Of a stretch of DNA of 64,000 nt, positions 24,471-35,588 are shown piece by piece. Below the pieces are notes generated by a model, which was given only the letters and a program-made list of their open reading frames with translations, was not told the DNA's origin and did no database searches. Source of the DNA: Paulownia fortunei (Eukaryota > Streptophyta > Magnoliopsida > Lamiales > Paulowniaceae); assembly GCA_019321725.1 (NCBI GenBank), contig CM033106.1, positions 21,636,965-21,700,964 on the forward strand. The letters are read 5' to 3'. The stretch's first letter is position 1; the number at the start of each line of letters is the position of its first letter. The position numbers were made by a program, and so were the translations under genes.

Positions 24471-25664
24471 TTAATTTTCCCTTCGCAAGTATTATGTTGT
24501 TGCTTTTTTTTTTTTTCATACACAAACGTATCAAAAATTCTGTCCTTTTATTTCCTTCTATTTTGTATGTAAGCATCGATTTTGATGAGTTGCAAGATAT
24601 ACTACGGAGTGTAACATTGTCAATTAACAGAATTAAACAAAATGAGTTTGATAACTCATGCTAGATATAAATTTGTGGAATTTTGTGAGCTTATAAGTAT
24701 CTACTATTATTAGAACAATAAGCTGAATAACCATCTTTGTGGATTAGTATTTCATGAAATTTACTAAAAATAAGAACTAAATGCAACTTAGTTTTCCTAT
24801 GAATGTTATTTACCCAGGTGTGTTGTCATTTTAGTGCCCTTATTGATTGAGAAGTGGCTTTAAATTTAGGGCAACTTTCCATATCAATGCTTTTAGTATT
24901 AGCCATTCCATCACCATATAATCTCCAAAAGTTTTTACATTGGCAGTGTCCTCTTGATTAGACTTTTATTGTTTTCTAACATAATCATATTTACTTTATT
25001 GAACTTTTTTTCTTCATCACTTGTTGATATTTCTCCTTTGTTCTTAAAAATAAAGTGAGAAAAGAAAAGGCTAATAACATACTACATCCTCAAATTTTAC
25101 ATGAAGTTGATCATTTTCCTCATGTGGTATAAGAAAATAGTCCTTCCAGTGTTCCACATGGTCAAAATCAATTTAAGGTTCAAGTGGATAAGTCCAGCAC
25201 AACTGAACCAGTTAGGCTAGTAACATAAGGTCTGACATTATCGATGTTAGCAAAATGTCTATAAATGATCATCTATCAAGTAATAAAAACATCATGATTT
25301 TTTCTATGATGTATGAACTTATCATAGCTATATTTTCGATATATTTGTAGAGACACATTTAAGATATTTTATCTAATTCAACGTGCAAATGGATCACTTT
25401 GCAGCACTATCCTAAAGCATTTCACACATAATCAAGCGGAAGAAAATAATTTGAGGCTCAAATAGTATCATCACAGTACAATATAAATATTTTATAAAGA
25501 AAACACATTATATTGAATAAAAAACAAATTTTTGTACTACTTTTGTGTTTCTTGATTTTTTACTTTTTTATCGAATAAATTCATAAAATTAATAGATAAT
25601 TATATGCATGTTGTATATATTTTTGCATTAGGCATACAAATTATGCTTTTTAATTACAAGGTTT
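24471..25664. other. AT-rich spacer without recognisable gene
   Basis: No long frame, no LTR ends, no RNA gene seen. The sequence near 25530-25610 (TGTTTCTTGATTTTTTAC and onward) resembles 39240-39300 downstream of the RPA-like exons, suggesting an old shared repeat. Confidence 0.35.
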
Positions 25665-26740
25665 ATTCTTTCTTCTGTTGTCATTAAAAGCACCACGTTA
25701 CAAACTTTATTCGTTCTTCTATGTCATTGAAAAGCATGCAGTACTACCTGTGCGTTTTTCATGTTCTCATGAGTTTTGAATTGTTGTGCATGCTTATTGT
25801 AATTAATTTTTCTTATTAACTTGTATCCTAAATATTAGTAATGTAATATAATAATAGCTCATTTAATAATAAAAAAAGCCATCTTGAGGATATGAAAACG
25901 TCCAATTCTAAAGGGCCACAATTAATTTATAATTATTATAACACTCATCATGTAGATTTTTTTTTTAAAATTACTTAACAATCATTAGAGCTTTATCGAT
26001 CTAAGTCCAATAGAATTCTTTCTTATATGTCATTAAAAAACAAGCAGCACTACTTGTGCGTCTTGCTTTCTTCATGAGTTTTGCTCTGTTGTGTGTGCTT
26101 ATTGTAATTCATAACTCTTATTAACAATTGAGTACTAAATATTAATATTGTAATAAAATAATGACACATTTAATAATAAAAAACGGATAAATGCATTGAA
26201 ATAATTAATATAATGGGCTACAATTACTTTTTCATATAGCCATTACGAGGATATATAAACGTCCAATTCTAAAGGACTGCAATTAATTTATTATTTGAAA
26301 ACATGTAACGTCAAATTGTACCACTCATCATGTAGGTTTTTTTTTTTTTTTTTCTAACTTACTTAATAATCATTAGAGCTCCGTCTATTTAAGTGCAATA
26401 GAATTCTTTCTTCTATGTCATTAAAAAGCATGCAACACTACTTGCATACTAAATATTAGTAATGCAATATAATAATAACTCATTTACTAAGAATAGGAAA
26501 AAGGATAAATGCATTACAATAAAGAATCTGAAACTATGCAATTATTTTTTCATATAGCCATATTGAGGATATGTAAAATCCAATTCTAAAGGGTTTCAAT
26601 TAGTTTACAATTATAGCTATTTGGAAGACATGTAACGACCAACTATACCACTCTATCATGCAGTTTTTTTTTATTATTATTTACTTAACAATTAAAAATT
26701 ATTAGAGCTCTATCTAGTCCAGTAGAAGTACAAAGCATTT
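25665..26740 (+). repeat. Tandem repeat of about 300-390 bp units (three diverged copies)
   Basis: Units start near 25709, 26015 and 26403 at an ATTCTTTCTT-like motif. Each contains, in order, a TGTCATTRAAAAGCA block, a short Thr/Cys-neutral CTACTTGTGCG block, a CTAAATATTAGTAATG block, a TATAGCCATNNTGAGGATATG block, a CCAATTCTAAAGG block, CATCATGTAG followed by a long T run, and TCATTAGAGCTC/T. A partial copy precedes at about 25665. Copies differ by many substitutions and by indels in the T runs. Confidence 0.8.
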
Positions 26741-26810
26741 TTAGTTTCAACCAAACACACTAATCAATTCAAATACTCTTCGTATCACTAATCAAATCAT
26801 TCAAGAAAAT

Positions 26811-26846
26811 GAAGGAACCAACTCAGCAGTGCAAAAAGAAAGAGGT
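26811..26846 (+). other. Possible first exon of a host gene
   Basis: ATG opens MKEPTQQCKKKE and stops at a good donor (GAG|GTAACG). It is the only ATG with a close donor upstream of the RPA-like exons, with the Tat element in what would be the intron. The phase does not fit simply to the next candidate exon, so this may be chance. Confidence 0.2.
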
Positions 26847-26966
26847 AACGAAACAAACTCATTGTTCATGTTCTAACTTTATGCTTTCCTATATTCCTTA
26901 GTTACTACAACTTTAAATACCATTACTTTGATAATTTAGAATTTTTTTTTTATAAAAATGCATACG

Positions 26967-26971
26967 AATAT
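26967..26971 (+). other. Left target-site duplication AATAT of the Tat-type gypsy
   Basis: AATAT directly before the LTR; identical to 36141-36145. Confidence 0.8.
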
Positions 26972-27637
26972 TGATGTGGCATAGAATTGCCCCATTCTTA
27001 ATGAGTCTACTTAGGCCAAGTTTAAGTTGGGTTCATGAGAAATATCAAGTCTTATGGGTCTTGGTGGTTACTAATTGATGACAGATTGGTCAGCCTGTTA
27101 AGAGAAAATGGATATTTATGGTCGAGCTGAACATGGGCAAACCTGTTTGAAGGACTCAAAAATATTTGAGTTGGTACATCCAAGCTGATATGTCTGAGTT
27201 AGTTCATCTGAGCTGACATGCTCGGATCGGAATTGAGCATGAATAGGTAGTTGGTATTTTCGGATTAAGGAAGTATTGTTAAACTAGAATACTAAGAAGA
27301 AAAGAAGAGTATTTTATGTTAATGAGCGAGATTTTATGAGATCAGTCTTATCTCCGCCTAAAGATTGCCCTTATTTTCAGAAGGTAATAGAATTTTTTCC
27401 TTATTATATCACTTCAGTAAACTATTATAAAAGGAGATTGAAGATATGATTTATTTTTTACGCATACTTATTATACATAAATTAATAGAGTGATTCTTAC
27501 TAACTTGAACGTTGGAGTATTTATGTTGGACACTCCCCAACATTTTGCAGGTCAATTCGGCACGAGGTTCATGTAGATCAAGGTTCAATCATTCGATTTA
27601 GGTTTTTTTATTGTTGCTAGAGTTTTTGACATCATCT
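26972..27637 (+). repeat. Tat-type 5' LTR
   Basis: It starts TGATGTGGCATAGAATTG and ends CATCATCT just before the primer binding site. It contains two copies of a motif of about 27 bp (CATCCAAGCTGATATG and CATCTGAGCTGACATG, about 27178-27225) and a TATAAAAGG box near 27426. Confidence 0.85.
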
Positions 27638-27639
27638 AA

Positions 27640-27658
27640 TGGCGCCGTCTGTGGGGAA
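27640..27658 (+). other. Primer binding site of the Tat-type gypsy
   Basis: TGGCGCCGTCTGTGGGGA, two bases after the LTR end. Confidence 0.88.
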
Positions 27659-28259
27659 TTTTGAGTTAAAGCATGAGTTCTGATTATTTATTTTAAATTT
27701 CCAGTAGTTTCTGGAAATTTGTGTGGTTTTTTGTTATAAATTTATTGGATTCCCCAAATTTCGTGATTTTTTGCTTCCGAGGCCTCTAATGGTAAACAAG
27801 GAGATACTTAGAAACTTGAACAAGGAACTAGAAGAGCATTCTAGGCGGGAGGAAAATCCTAATACAAAGAACATAGATGATGATAAATAACCACCTGGCA
27901 CTCCAGCCATTGTTTCCCGACCAATGCCAATCAAGAGAGGAGTAGGTGGAGGAGATTTGGGTTCTGGCACACCCATTGCACTCACTTTGGAGCAACTGCA
28001 ACATATGATTGTTGTTGCTATTAACACAACACTAAAATAGATGGAGGTTGCACAACCTCCTCCTCAGCCATAGGAGAGAGGTGTGGCGACCAAAAGAAGG
28101 AATAAATCCACGCTCGTGAAAGATATTCATGAAGAAAGTTATACCTCAGTTGTTCTAGGAAAGAACACTGGGAAAACTAAAGTAGATGCTAATGCAGACA
28201 TATCATAGAAAGTAGATAACCTCCATTAAGAATTAAGAGAAATTAAACAAAAGATGTCT

Positions 28260-29230
28260 AGAAAGATGATGGTGTAGAGGAAAGGAATTCATTTCTTAGA
28301 GGAAGTTATGGTAGATAAACTACCCTCTAGTTTCAGGCCACTTAATTTTGAATATGATGGGACTGCAGACCCATGGGACCATGTTTGCAGGTTTGAGAAT
28401 GCAACTCTAATGCACCAATACACAGATGGAGTAAAATGCAAAATTTTCCTTATTGGCCCAACAGTGGCTTAGTTAGTTGCCCCCGAATTCTATAAACAAT
28501 TTTGATGAGTTCAGCTCAATGTTAATGCATTAATTCGCCAGCTCCAAGAAGTACCAGAAGATTGTCTTGACCCTGTACAATCTCAAACAGAGGGATAATG
28601 TAGGGGTCATAAGTTACATCAAAAGATTCACCACAACTGCTTTGGAGGTTCCCTATACCTCACAGGATATTTTATCGAATGCCTTGGCTCAAGGATTACA
28701 TGATGGAGAGTTTTTTAAATCCTTGGTCAAAAAATCTGATAAAACTTTCGATGAGTTGTTGGCCCAAGAAAAGAAGTATATTAATGTTGAGGAAGCCCAG
28801 AAAATAAAGAGGGATGAAGAAGGAAAAAATAACAATGATAGAAGAAAATAATAAGAGAGGAAAGCTGATGCTAACCCTACTAATCAGCCTAGGATAGAAA
28901 GAATGGGAGGACCTCAGTTGAGGTATGAAAAATACGCGCCTTTGGTCATGCCTCCTGAATAGGTGTTGGTTGCAGTCCTGCTCTATGGTGGCCAAAAACA
29001 TATTCAGATGTTCCTAGAAGAGCTAAATCAGATCAATTCTATCGATTCCATAATAATTATGACCATATTATGGAAGATTGTTACCATTTAAAAGATGAGA
29101 TTGAAAGGATGATTCAAGCAGGGCATCTAAAAGAATTTGTGTACAAGGATAGAGAACAACCAAGAGGGCAAAAGAGAAAAGGGCAAAATTGGCAGCCTAC
29201 TCATAGGGAAGAACAAAAAGTGGGGTGAGG
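28260..29230 (+). pseudogene. Tat-type gypsy gag, broken
   Basis: The retrotransposon gag core is clear: LPSSFRPLNFEYDGTADPW near 28322, a CRFENATLMHQYTDGVKC stretch near 28390, and the best-preserved part 28567-28851 (TLYNLKQRDNVGVISYIKRF, then LSNALAQGLHDGEFF and a Lys/Glu-rich tail). The Trp-Phe part of the core (about 28460-28510) is damaged by a stop and frame change. A region of HYHRNYGHIMEDCYHLK-type, expected to carry the zinc knuckle, is blurred near 29040-29100. It would have formed the virus-like particle. Confidence 0.82.
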
Positions 29231-29479
29231 GGTTGAACTAAGGGAAAATACACCACCAACTCATCCTAAGAGGGGGACAATACATATGATTGTGGGAGGA
29301 CCTACTGACGGGGATTCCCACCGAGCTAGGAGAGCTCATGCCAGAGCAACTAGATTCTGGCAAGAAGAAAATCATAAAGTTAACCAGGTGGTTAAAGGAG
29401 CAACAATCTAATTCGGACCGAAAGATGAGAGAGGCCTACAAGTCCCTCATAATAACGCCTTGGTTATAGTAGCTTCTAT

Positions 29480-29800
29480 GGCCAATTATGATATGGCCTG
29501 AGTTTTTGTGGACATAGGGAGCTCTGCGGATATTTTTTTCTACAATTGCTACAAACAGATGGAGTTGGGAGCCAAGTAGAGACCTCACTTTTTGGCTTTG
29601 TAGGTGGAGCAGTTGGGCCTAAAGGACAGGTGATCTTGTCGGTGGCATTGGGCTTATCACTCTTGCAAAAGGTCAGGATGGTACATTTTTTAATAGTTGA
29701 TGCACCATCAGTATATAATGTTATATTGGGCAATATGTTTTAGGTAGTGATCTCCACCTACCATATAAAGATGAAGTTCCCGGTAGGAGAAGCTATCGGA
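29480..29800 (+). pseudogene. Tat-type gypsy aspartic protease, broken
   Basis: VFVDIGSSADIFFYNCYK near 29496-29550 is the retroviral-type protease active-site region; the usual DTG/DSG triad reads DIG. A hydrophobic VILSVALGLSLLQKVRMVHF stretch and the VYNVILGNMF-type end (equivalent to YNAILGR) follow at 29630-29740 in another frame. Confidence 0.75.
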
Positions 29801-30011
29801 GAGGTAGAAGGAGATCAATATTTAGCTCAGAAATGTTATGTGGAAGCTATAAAGAGAGCGAATAAAAATAAATAATGAATATAGATGCTCCTAGATGAGG
29901 GGATCGAGATGGAAAGAAGGCTAGGTAGGGCAAGGAGACAAGCCTGAACCCCATGTACAGCCTGATGAAAAGCTGATATCAGTTGAACTAGTTCCTAGTG
30001 AACCTCAAAAA

Positions 30012-30777
30012 ATGATCAAAATTGGTACTCAACTTAATCAACATTTGGCAGAATTACTAGTTGATTTCCTAAGAAATAGTATGGATGTATTCGTATGGTC
30101 TGCTCAGGACTTAACTGGGATAAGTCCCGAAGTAACCATGCACCATTTGAATGTGGATCTAGCAACTCGATTGATTAAGCAGAAACGAAGACATTTTGGC
30201 CCAGATCAGAGGAAAGTCAATTTGTCACTTCCAAGGATACCTAATGCTATGTAGTTATGCCTTTCAGATTGAAGAATGTCAGAGCTACTTATCAGAAGTT
30301 AGTGGACCGGATGTTCAAACAACAGTTAGGTAAGAACATAGAGGTTTATATAGATAATATGCTAGTGAAGAATAAAAAAGCAGAATCTCATATCTCCGAT
30401 CTGAAGAAAACCTTTGATGTGCTCAGAAAGTATGGCATGAAACTGAACCCGTCTGTTCTTTTAGGGTCAAATCAGAAATTGTTTTGGGATATATGGTGAC
30501 AGAGAGGGGGGATCGAAGTCAATCCCGTAAAAGTTTGAGCTAGCCTAGATATGAACTCTTCTTCCGGGATCAAAGATGTGTAATGTCTTACAGACAAGAT
30601 TACAGCGCTGAGTAGGTTCATATTCAGGTCAGCAGAGAGGAGTTTTCCTTTCTTCAAAATCTTAAGAAAATGATGTAAATTTGAATGGACAGAGTAATGA
30701 CAAAAAGCATTTAACGAGCTGAAAGAGTTTCTAGCTAAGCTTTTATTGCTTACTAAGCCAACTCGAGGAGAAGTGTT
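30012..30777 (+). pseudogene. Tat-type gypsy reverse transcriptase, broken and partly deleted
   Basis: The N-terminal part reads FLRNSMDVFVWSAQDLTGIS (about 30070) and VDLATRLIKQKRRHFGPDQ. The fingers/palm part between about 30235 and 30255 is deleted. It resumes with MPFRLKNVRATYQKLVDRMF (30257). The catalytic YxDD reads EVYIDNMLVK near 30345, so the second Asp is Asn. Thumb and connection follow to TKPTRGEVFYTYL at about 30777, where the strand of the homology flips. Confidence 0.85.
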
Positions 30778-31195
30778 TTATACATACTTGTTAGAAGGGG
30801 AGCGTGCTATCCTCAAATCTTTTACCAAGGCCTCATACTCTACTTCATTATTAGATGCTTTAATATCAAATTTGATGGCAAATTCTAGCTCATCTCCTTC
30901 TAGGATAGTTAGGACAATTCCAGCTCCGCACCCCTCCACAGTAGTTGATCCATCTATATGTAATAGCCATTTCGGACTTTGTTCCTCCTGTCTGGACAAC
31001 TCTTGATTGAAATCTACCAAAGCTTGTGCTTTAATTGCCGCTCTAGGCTGATAGTCGATGTCATATTCCCCTATTTCTACAACACATTTGATCCTCATTC
31101 CCGAGGTATTGGGTTTGCCCAAAATATGCTTCAATAGTAGATTTGTGTGAACTGCCACCTTATGAGATAGAAAATAAGGTAAGACGTTTATGCAT
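30778..31195 (-). pseudogene. Inverted RNase H segment of the Tat-type gypsy
   Basis: This stretch codes on the minus strand while everything around it in the element codes on the plus strand. Read on the minus strand it gives LPYFLSHKVAVHTN, then GEYDIDYQPRAAIKAQALVD, then the RNase H core WLLHIDGSTTVEGCGAGIVL, and NNEVEYEALVKDLRIA. It is open throughout its 154 codons and keeps the RNase H Asp (HIDGS) and Glu (EYEAL) residues. The parts that should join it to its flanks (about 50 residues before LPYF and about 25 after KYV) are missing. Confidence 0.85.
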
Positions 31196-31196
31196 A

Positions 31197-32118
31197 CTTG
31201 GTAAAAGGTTTGAGGTCGCAGTTTGACTATGTCGAAATACATCAGATTCCTCGATCAAAAAATAACAAAGCAGATGTCTAAGATGGCCAGCTTAATGGTT
31301 GATTGTAAGAATTGAAAGATAACTATAATGTATGCACCTCATAGCAGCATCCAAAAAAAAGTGATGGTAGTAGAGGAAAGAGAAGATTGGAGAACACCTA
31401 TTTTATCATACTTGAAAAAGGGCTCATTCCTTAAAGCAAGAAAAATGCTGCTCAGACACAAAGTTGAGCAGCACGATTTTACATCATATGGAGGGGGTAG
31501 TTATGTTCAGCGCACCTTATATGAGACTTGTTATACAAGAGGATGTTCAACGCACCTTATATGAGGTGCTTATCAATGGAGGGGGGAGTTATGTTCTCAG
31601 GTAGATATATGAAGGATGTTGTGGGGATCATTCTGGAAACAGAGCCTTAGTGAGGAAAGTCTGGAGGGCAGGATATTTTAGCCCACCATTCGGAGAGAAG
31701 TAGACAAGTTGGTTAGAAAGTGTGACAAGTGTCAGAGGCATACCTCACTCATACATTGACCTACGGAAGAACTAACAGTAATGACTTCAGCATGTCTTTT
31801 TGCTCAGTGGATGATAGATATTGTGAGACCTTTTCCACCAACTTCTGGGTAGAGGAAGTTTCTACTGGTGACAGTTGATTATTTTAGCAAATGGGTAGAA
31901 GCCAAGCCCTTAGCTAAAATAACAGAGCTGAAGTAATGAAGTTCATATGGAAGAATATCTGTTGCAGATATGGCATCCCAAGAAACCTGATCTCAGATAA
32001 TAGTACCCAATTCAATGGTGCCAAGATACGGGCCTGGTGTGAGGAGATGAAGAGGTTCACTTCAGTTGCTCACCTGCAAGCAAATGGGTAAGTTGAGATT
32101 GCCAATTGAATCATTCTA
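31197..32118 (+). pseudogene. Tat-type gypsy RNase H tail and integrase, broken
   Basis: The plus-strand homology resumes with VKGLRSQFDYVEIHQIPRSK. A linker (EEREDWRTPILSYLKKG, 31375-31440) follows. The integrase has CCGDHSGNRALVRKVWRAGY, the KCDKCQRH zinc-binding part near 31710, MIDIVRPFPP near 31810, VTVDYFSKWVEAKPLAK near 31870 and YGIPRNLISDNSTQF near 31970. The frame stops at the hAT insertion; the part with the catalytic Glu and the C-terminus is largely missing, apart from a GPEVLTWN-type end near 34275. A short duplication (CGCACCTTATATGAG at 31509 and 31551) lies in the linker. Confidence 0.82.
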
Positions 32119-34205
32119 CAGGATAGACCTGACCATGGGTCGGGTCCTGTTGTGAATGGGTCAAAAGCAATTAACCACAGGTCCGACCCACAAACCCATG
32201 AATCGCCGAGTTAGCCCAGCAGGCCTGACCCTTGGAACCGCCGAGCCAACCTGGCAGTTCTAAGCAAAAAAAATGAAAAAATGAAAAAAGAAAACTAGTC
32301 GTTGCCAAGTCTAAACGGTCATTTGACCGTTTGTTTTTTCTTTTTTTGTTTTTTCTTTTTAATTTTCCTCCTATAAATACCCCTCCACTCTTCATTTTTT
32401 CCACACTTCAACTCACAAATCTCAATTATCTAATTCTCAACTCTCAATTCTCTAATTCTCACTCTCAATTATTCATTCTCAATTCTATATTATTTTAATT
32501 GTTTCGTTAAATCTTTTTTCATATTTCATTTATTTCATCTTCAATTATTTATTATTCAATTCTATATACTAAATTTTCATCATTTATCAAAAAATGGTCG
32601 GTTCAAGCAATAAAGGTAAGGGAAAAATGCCCACAACCGACGAGCAATCAAGGCTCAACATTGATTCTGAAGTTGAGTTAAGTGATGAAGAGCAAACTCA
32701 CTTGTATACTACTCAAAAAATAATAAGTGATGCTCATACTCGATCTACTCCATCTCTCAAATCCTCCATTTTTACAAAATATATTGATAAAGTGATACTT
32801 TCAAATGGAGAGATGCGAGCAAAATATAAATATTATTCGCAATCTTACAAATTTCAATCCAGTTGCGGTTATGGATCATTAAAAAAACGTAGAGAAGAAG
32901 TATCGAGTAGAATTCGGCATTGATCGTACCCAAACTCAAATGCCGTCATTCGCATCTTCTGGTGCTGGTGGAGGTAACAATCTTTCTTTATTTAAATATA
33001 ATGATGTTAGATGTAGAGAAAATTTAACTAGATTTATTTCTGTTGAACATCTTAGTTTTAGTTTTGCAAATAAATTTTTTTTAATGAATTAATTCAAACA
33101 ACATATAATTCGGCAGCTAAAGGTATTTCATGAACCACACTAACACACCATGTAAAAAAATATATAATAAAACTAAAAAAGAGTTAAAAGAATTATTAAA
33201 TAATATAAATAATAAAAAAATTATATAGTGATATTTGGAGTGATTATTGACAAATATATTCATATATGGGTATTACGTGTTATTGGATTGATGATTCTTA
33301 GATACTTCAAAAAATATTACTTGTATTTAAAGTTTTTGATAGTCCACACACAGCGGCAAATATTTCACAAATTATATTTTTAATATTAGAATAATATAAT
33401 TTAGTTAATAATTTTTTTTCAATATCATTTGACGATATTACAGCTAATAATGCTAGTATTGGTGATCTTAAAGTTGTATGTGAACCATCAATTAGTGGTA
33501 ATTTTTTTATATTAGATGTATATGTTATATTTTAAATTTATGTGTACAAGATGGCTTAAAATTTTAGATAATCAACTTAAACTAATTAGACAAGTATTTT
33601 CTTATTTATAGACACATCCACATATTAATAAACAATGATTTAGATTTTGTAAGGTTAACGGTGTGAGGCCTAAAAAATTTACACGGGATGTTCCAACCCG
33701 TTTGAATTCAACATATATATTATTAGAAGAATCTATCGACTATAAAGATTTATTATGTCAATATTTTTTACAAATTATTTCTACTCCTTTTCATTTATAT
33801 CCACATCATTGGATAGTATGTGAAAAAAATTATAATATTTTAAAAATATTTAATGATATTATTTTACAATTATCTAGTGTTTATTCCCCAACTTCTCATT
33901 TAATATTATTAAATTGTTGTAATATTGCATCAATTTTACATAAAAATATAACTCCCAAGATAAAAATTTAGTAAATTATACTTTATCAATGCAGTTGAAA
34001 TGGGAAAAATAGTTTTTTGAAATTCTAGATATTAATTTAATTAATGTTGTTTTTGATCCTAAACTTAAATTAGATGGTTTACAAGACTTGCTATTAATTT
34101 ATTACAATACTGTAAAATGTAATAAAAATGATTATACTTTAGATATTAATAATATTATATTTAAAATTAGAACACTTTTAAATGAAACAAGTATTTAGAT
34201 TTCCA
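32119..34205 (+). mobile_element. hAT transposon remnant inside the gypsy integrase
   Basis: The left end CAGGATAGACCTGACC starts right after the integrase frame and is followed by GGGTCGGG-type subterminal repeats in both orientations (32130-32240). A transposase follows. I could not find a matching inverted end or an 8-bp target duplication near 34200, so the right end is lost or rearranged. The promoter region has TATAAATACCCC near 32372. Confidence 0.7.
32594..34200 (+). pseudogene. hAT (Ac/Tam3-like) transposase, broken
   Basis: The first open part (32594-32921) starts MVGSSNKGKGKMP and holds a BED zinc finger, but the CKYC pair reads YKYY: KYKYYSQSYKFQSSCGYGSL. Later parts appear in shifting frames: NNASIGDLKVVCEPS near 33445, the well-preserved RPKKFTRDVPTRLNSTYILL at 33663 (usual form PTRWNSTY), and a C-terminal piece LQDLLLIYYNTVKC near 34077. 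Many stops interrupt the middle. The family cuts and pastes DNA; this copy cannot. Confidence 0.85.
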
Positions 34206-35570
34206 ATTTTTGATCGAGGGTGGAGCTGTAGCTAAAAATTTGGCTTGACTTCGGGAGGTTATGTAAAATTGACCAGGGCCCGAGGTCCTGACTTGGAACA
34301 TAAATGGAACAGATCAGTTGTTGGCTCAGCCCCATGTTGAGCAACTACCATGGCAAAGCTAGCCATCTAACGAAAGGCATTTGGGATGAACTGGTTCAAA
34401 GGAAATTTAAATTTAGTAAATACATCAACGAAGAGTTGAGGAATAGAAAAACATAAACCAATCTCTAACTGGTCTACAAAAAATGCTAGGTAACCTAAGA
34501 GAGGTTGATCTGGTCTTTGATATAGGCTAGGTTCTATGAGTGTGTGATCACTTGGGATGCCAAAGTCAAAACATAGGTCTTCAGGGCTTAACGAGACATT
34601 TTAGAGGGAAGAAGCTCCGGTAAGGATGAAGCACCAGGCAAAGTAGCTATGGTAACTCCATCTATAGGAAGTGCTATTGGGATAGGAGAACTAGGTCTAG
34701 AAAGAGGTCCAAAGGTTCAGCTAGGGCTGAGGAAGTACTAGGGCGAACCTCTACTAGATGGTAAGTTTGTCACTCGACTCATCCATGAGGTTTAAAGGTT
34801 GCCGAATTGGACGTTCAACCCTAAAATAAGGTTGGGAGGACTCCACAGAAGTGGGCAGTCTTCCCACTTGTTCAGAAGGTGAACTAGGAGAGTTATCCCT
34901 AGATTTCATGGAGATGGAAGAGGAAGTCTGGAGGCCGCCAATGGAACTAATGGATCAGCATCATCTGAATAGAACATGATAAAAAATTCAGAGGATTGTA
35001 AAAAATGGTATTAAATATATAGCAAAAGATAAAGGGAGAAAACTTCAGGAATGTGTTGATTCAACTACAGAATTAAAAAGAAAGGTATAGACTCATACCC
35101 ATTTAGCAAGAAGAAAAGATTGAAGCAATTAAAGCAAGTAGAGAAAAAAACCGAAGGTAGCTGGAGACAGGCGTCTGAAGGTTCCTGAAGAAGGCTAGGG
35201 TTTTTTCTTTCTATAAAAGTTTCAAGTGCAGAAAGGATGAAAGTGGGGAAGACAAGTTCTTTTATAAATCCTCAAAGAAAGACGAAGGGGTACTTTCCGA
35301 TGCTCCACGTGTAAGGGTTAGATCAGCCCATTAATGAATGAGTACGATTGGGTGTTGGATGATGACCACGTTTATAGATAGATCAAGTCTGTCAGTTACA
35401 GTTATCTTTTTAAATTCAAATTTAGCACGGGTTTTCATGCATCATGATGAGCGCGAATTATGGAGTATGCCACATTTAATAATAGGTAGTGGAGCTTATT
35501 GATGCCAACCTATTCCAGTTCGGATTCATGTAATAATTACCTACTCTATCCGATTAGTCCCTACTCAAAT
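34206..35570 (+). other. 3' region of the Tat-type gypsy, no ORF
   Basis: Begins with the eroded integrase C-terminus (GPEVLTWN near 34275) and runs to the purine tract. No open frame of note. Locally richer in GC than the flanks. Confidence 0.5.
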
Positions 35571-35588
35571 AGAGTAGGGGGAATTAAT
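35571..35588 (+). other. Polypurine tract of the Tat-type gypsy
   Basis: AGAGTAGGGGGAATTAAT directly precedes TGATGTGG, the start of the 3' LTR. Confidence 0.8.

Noticed and set aside
29476..29733. 85-codon minus-strand frame with Cys residues
   Set aside because: It is the antisense of the plus-strand gypsy protease.
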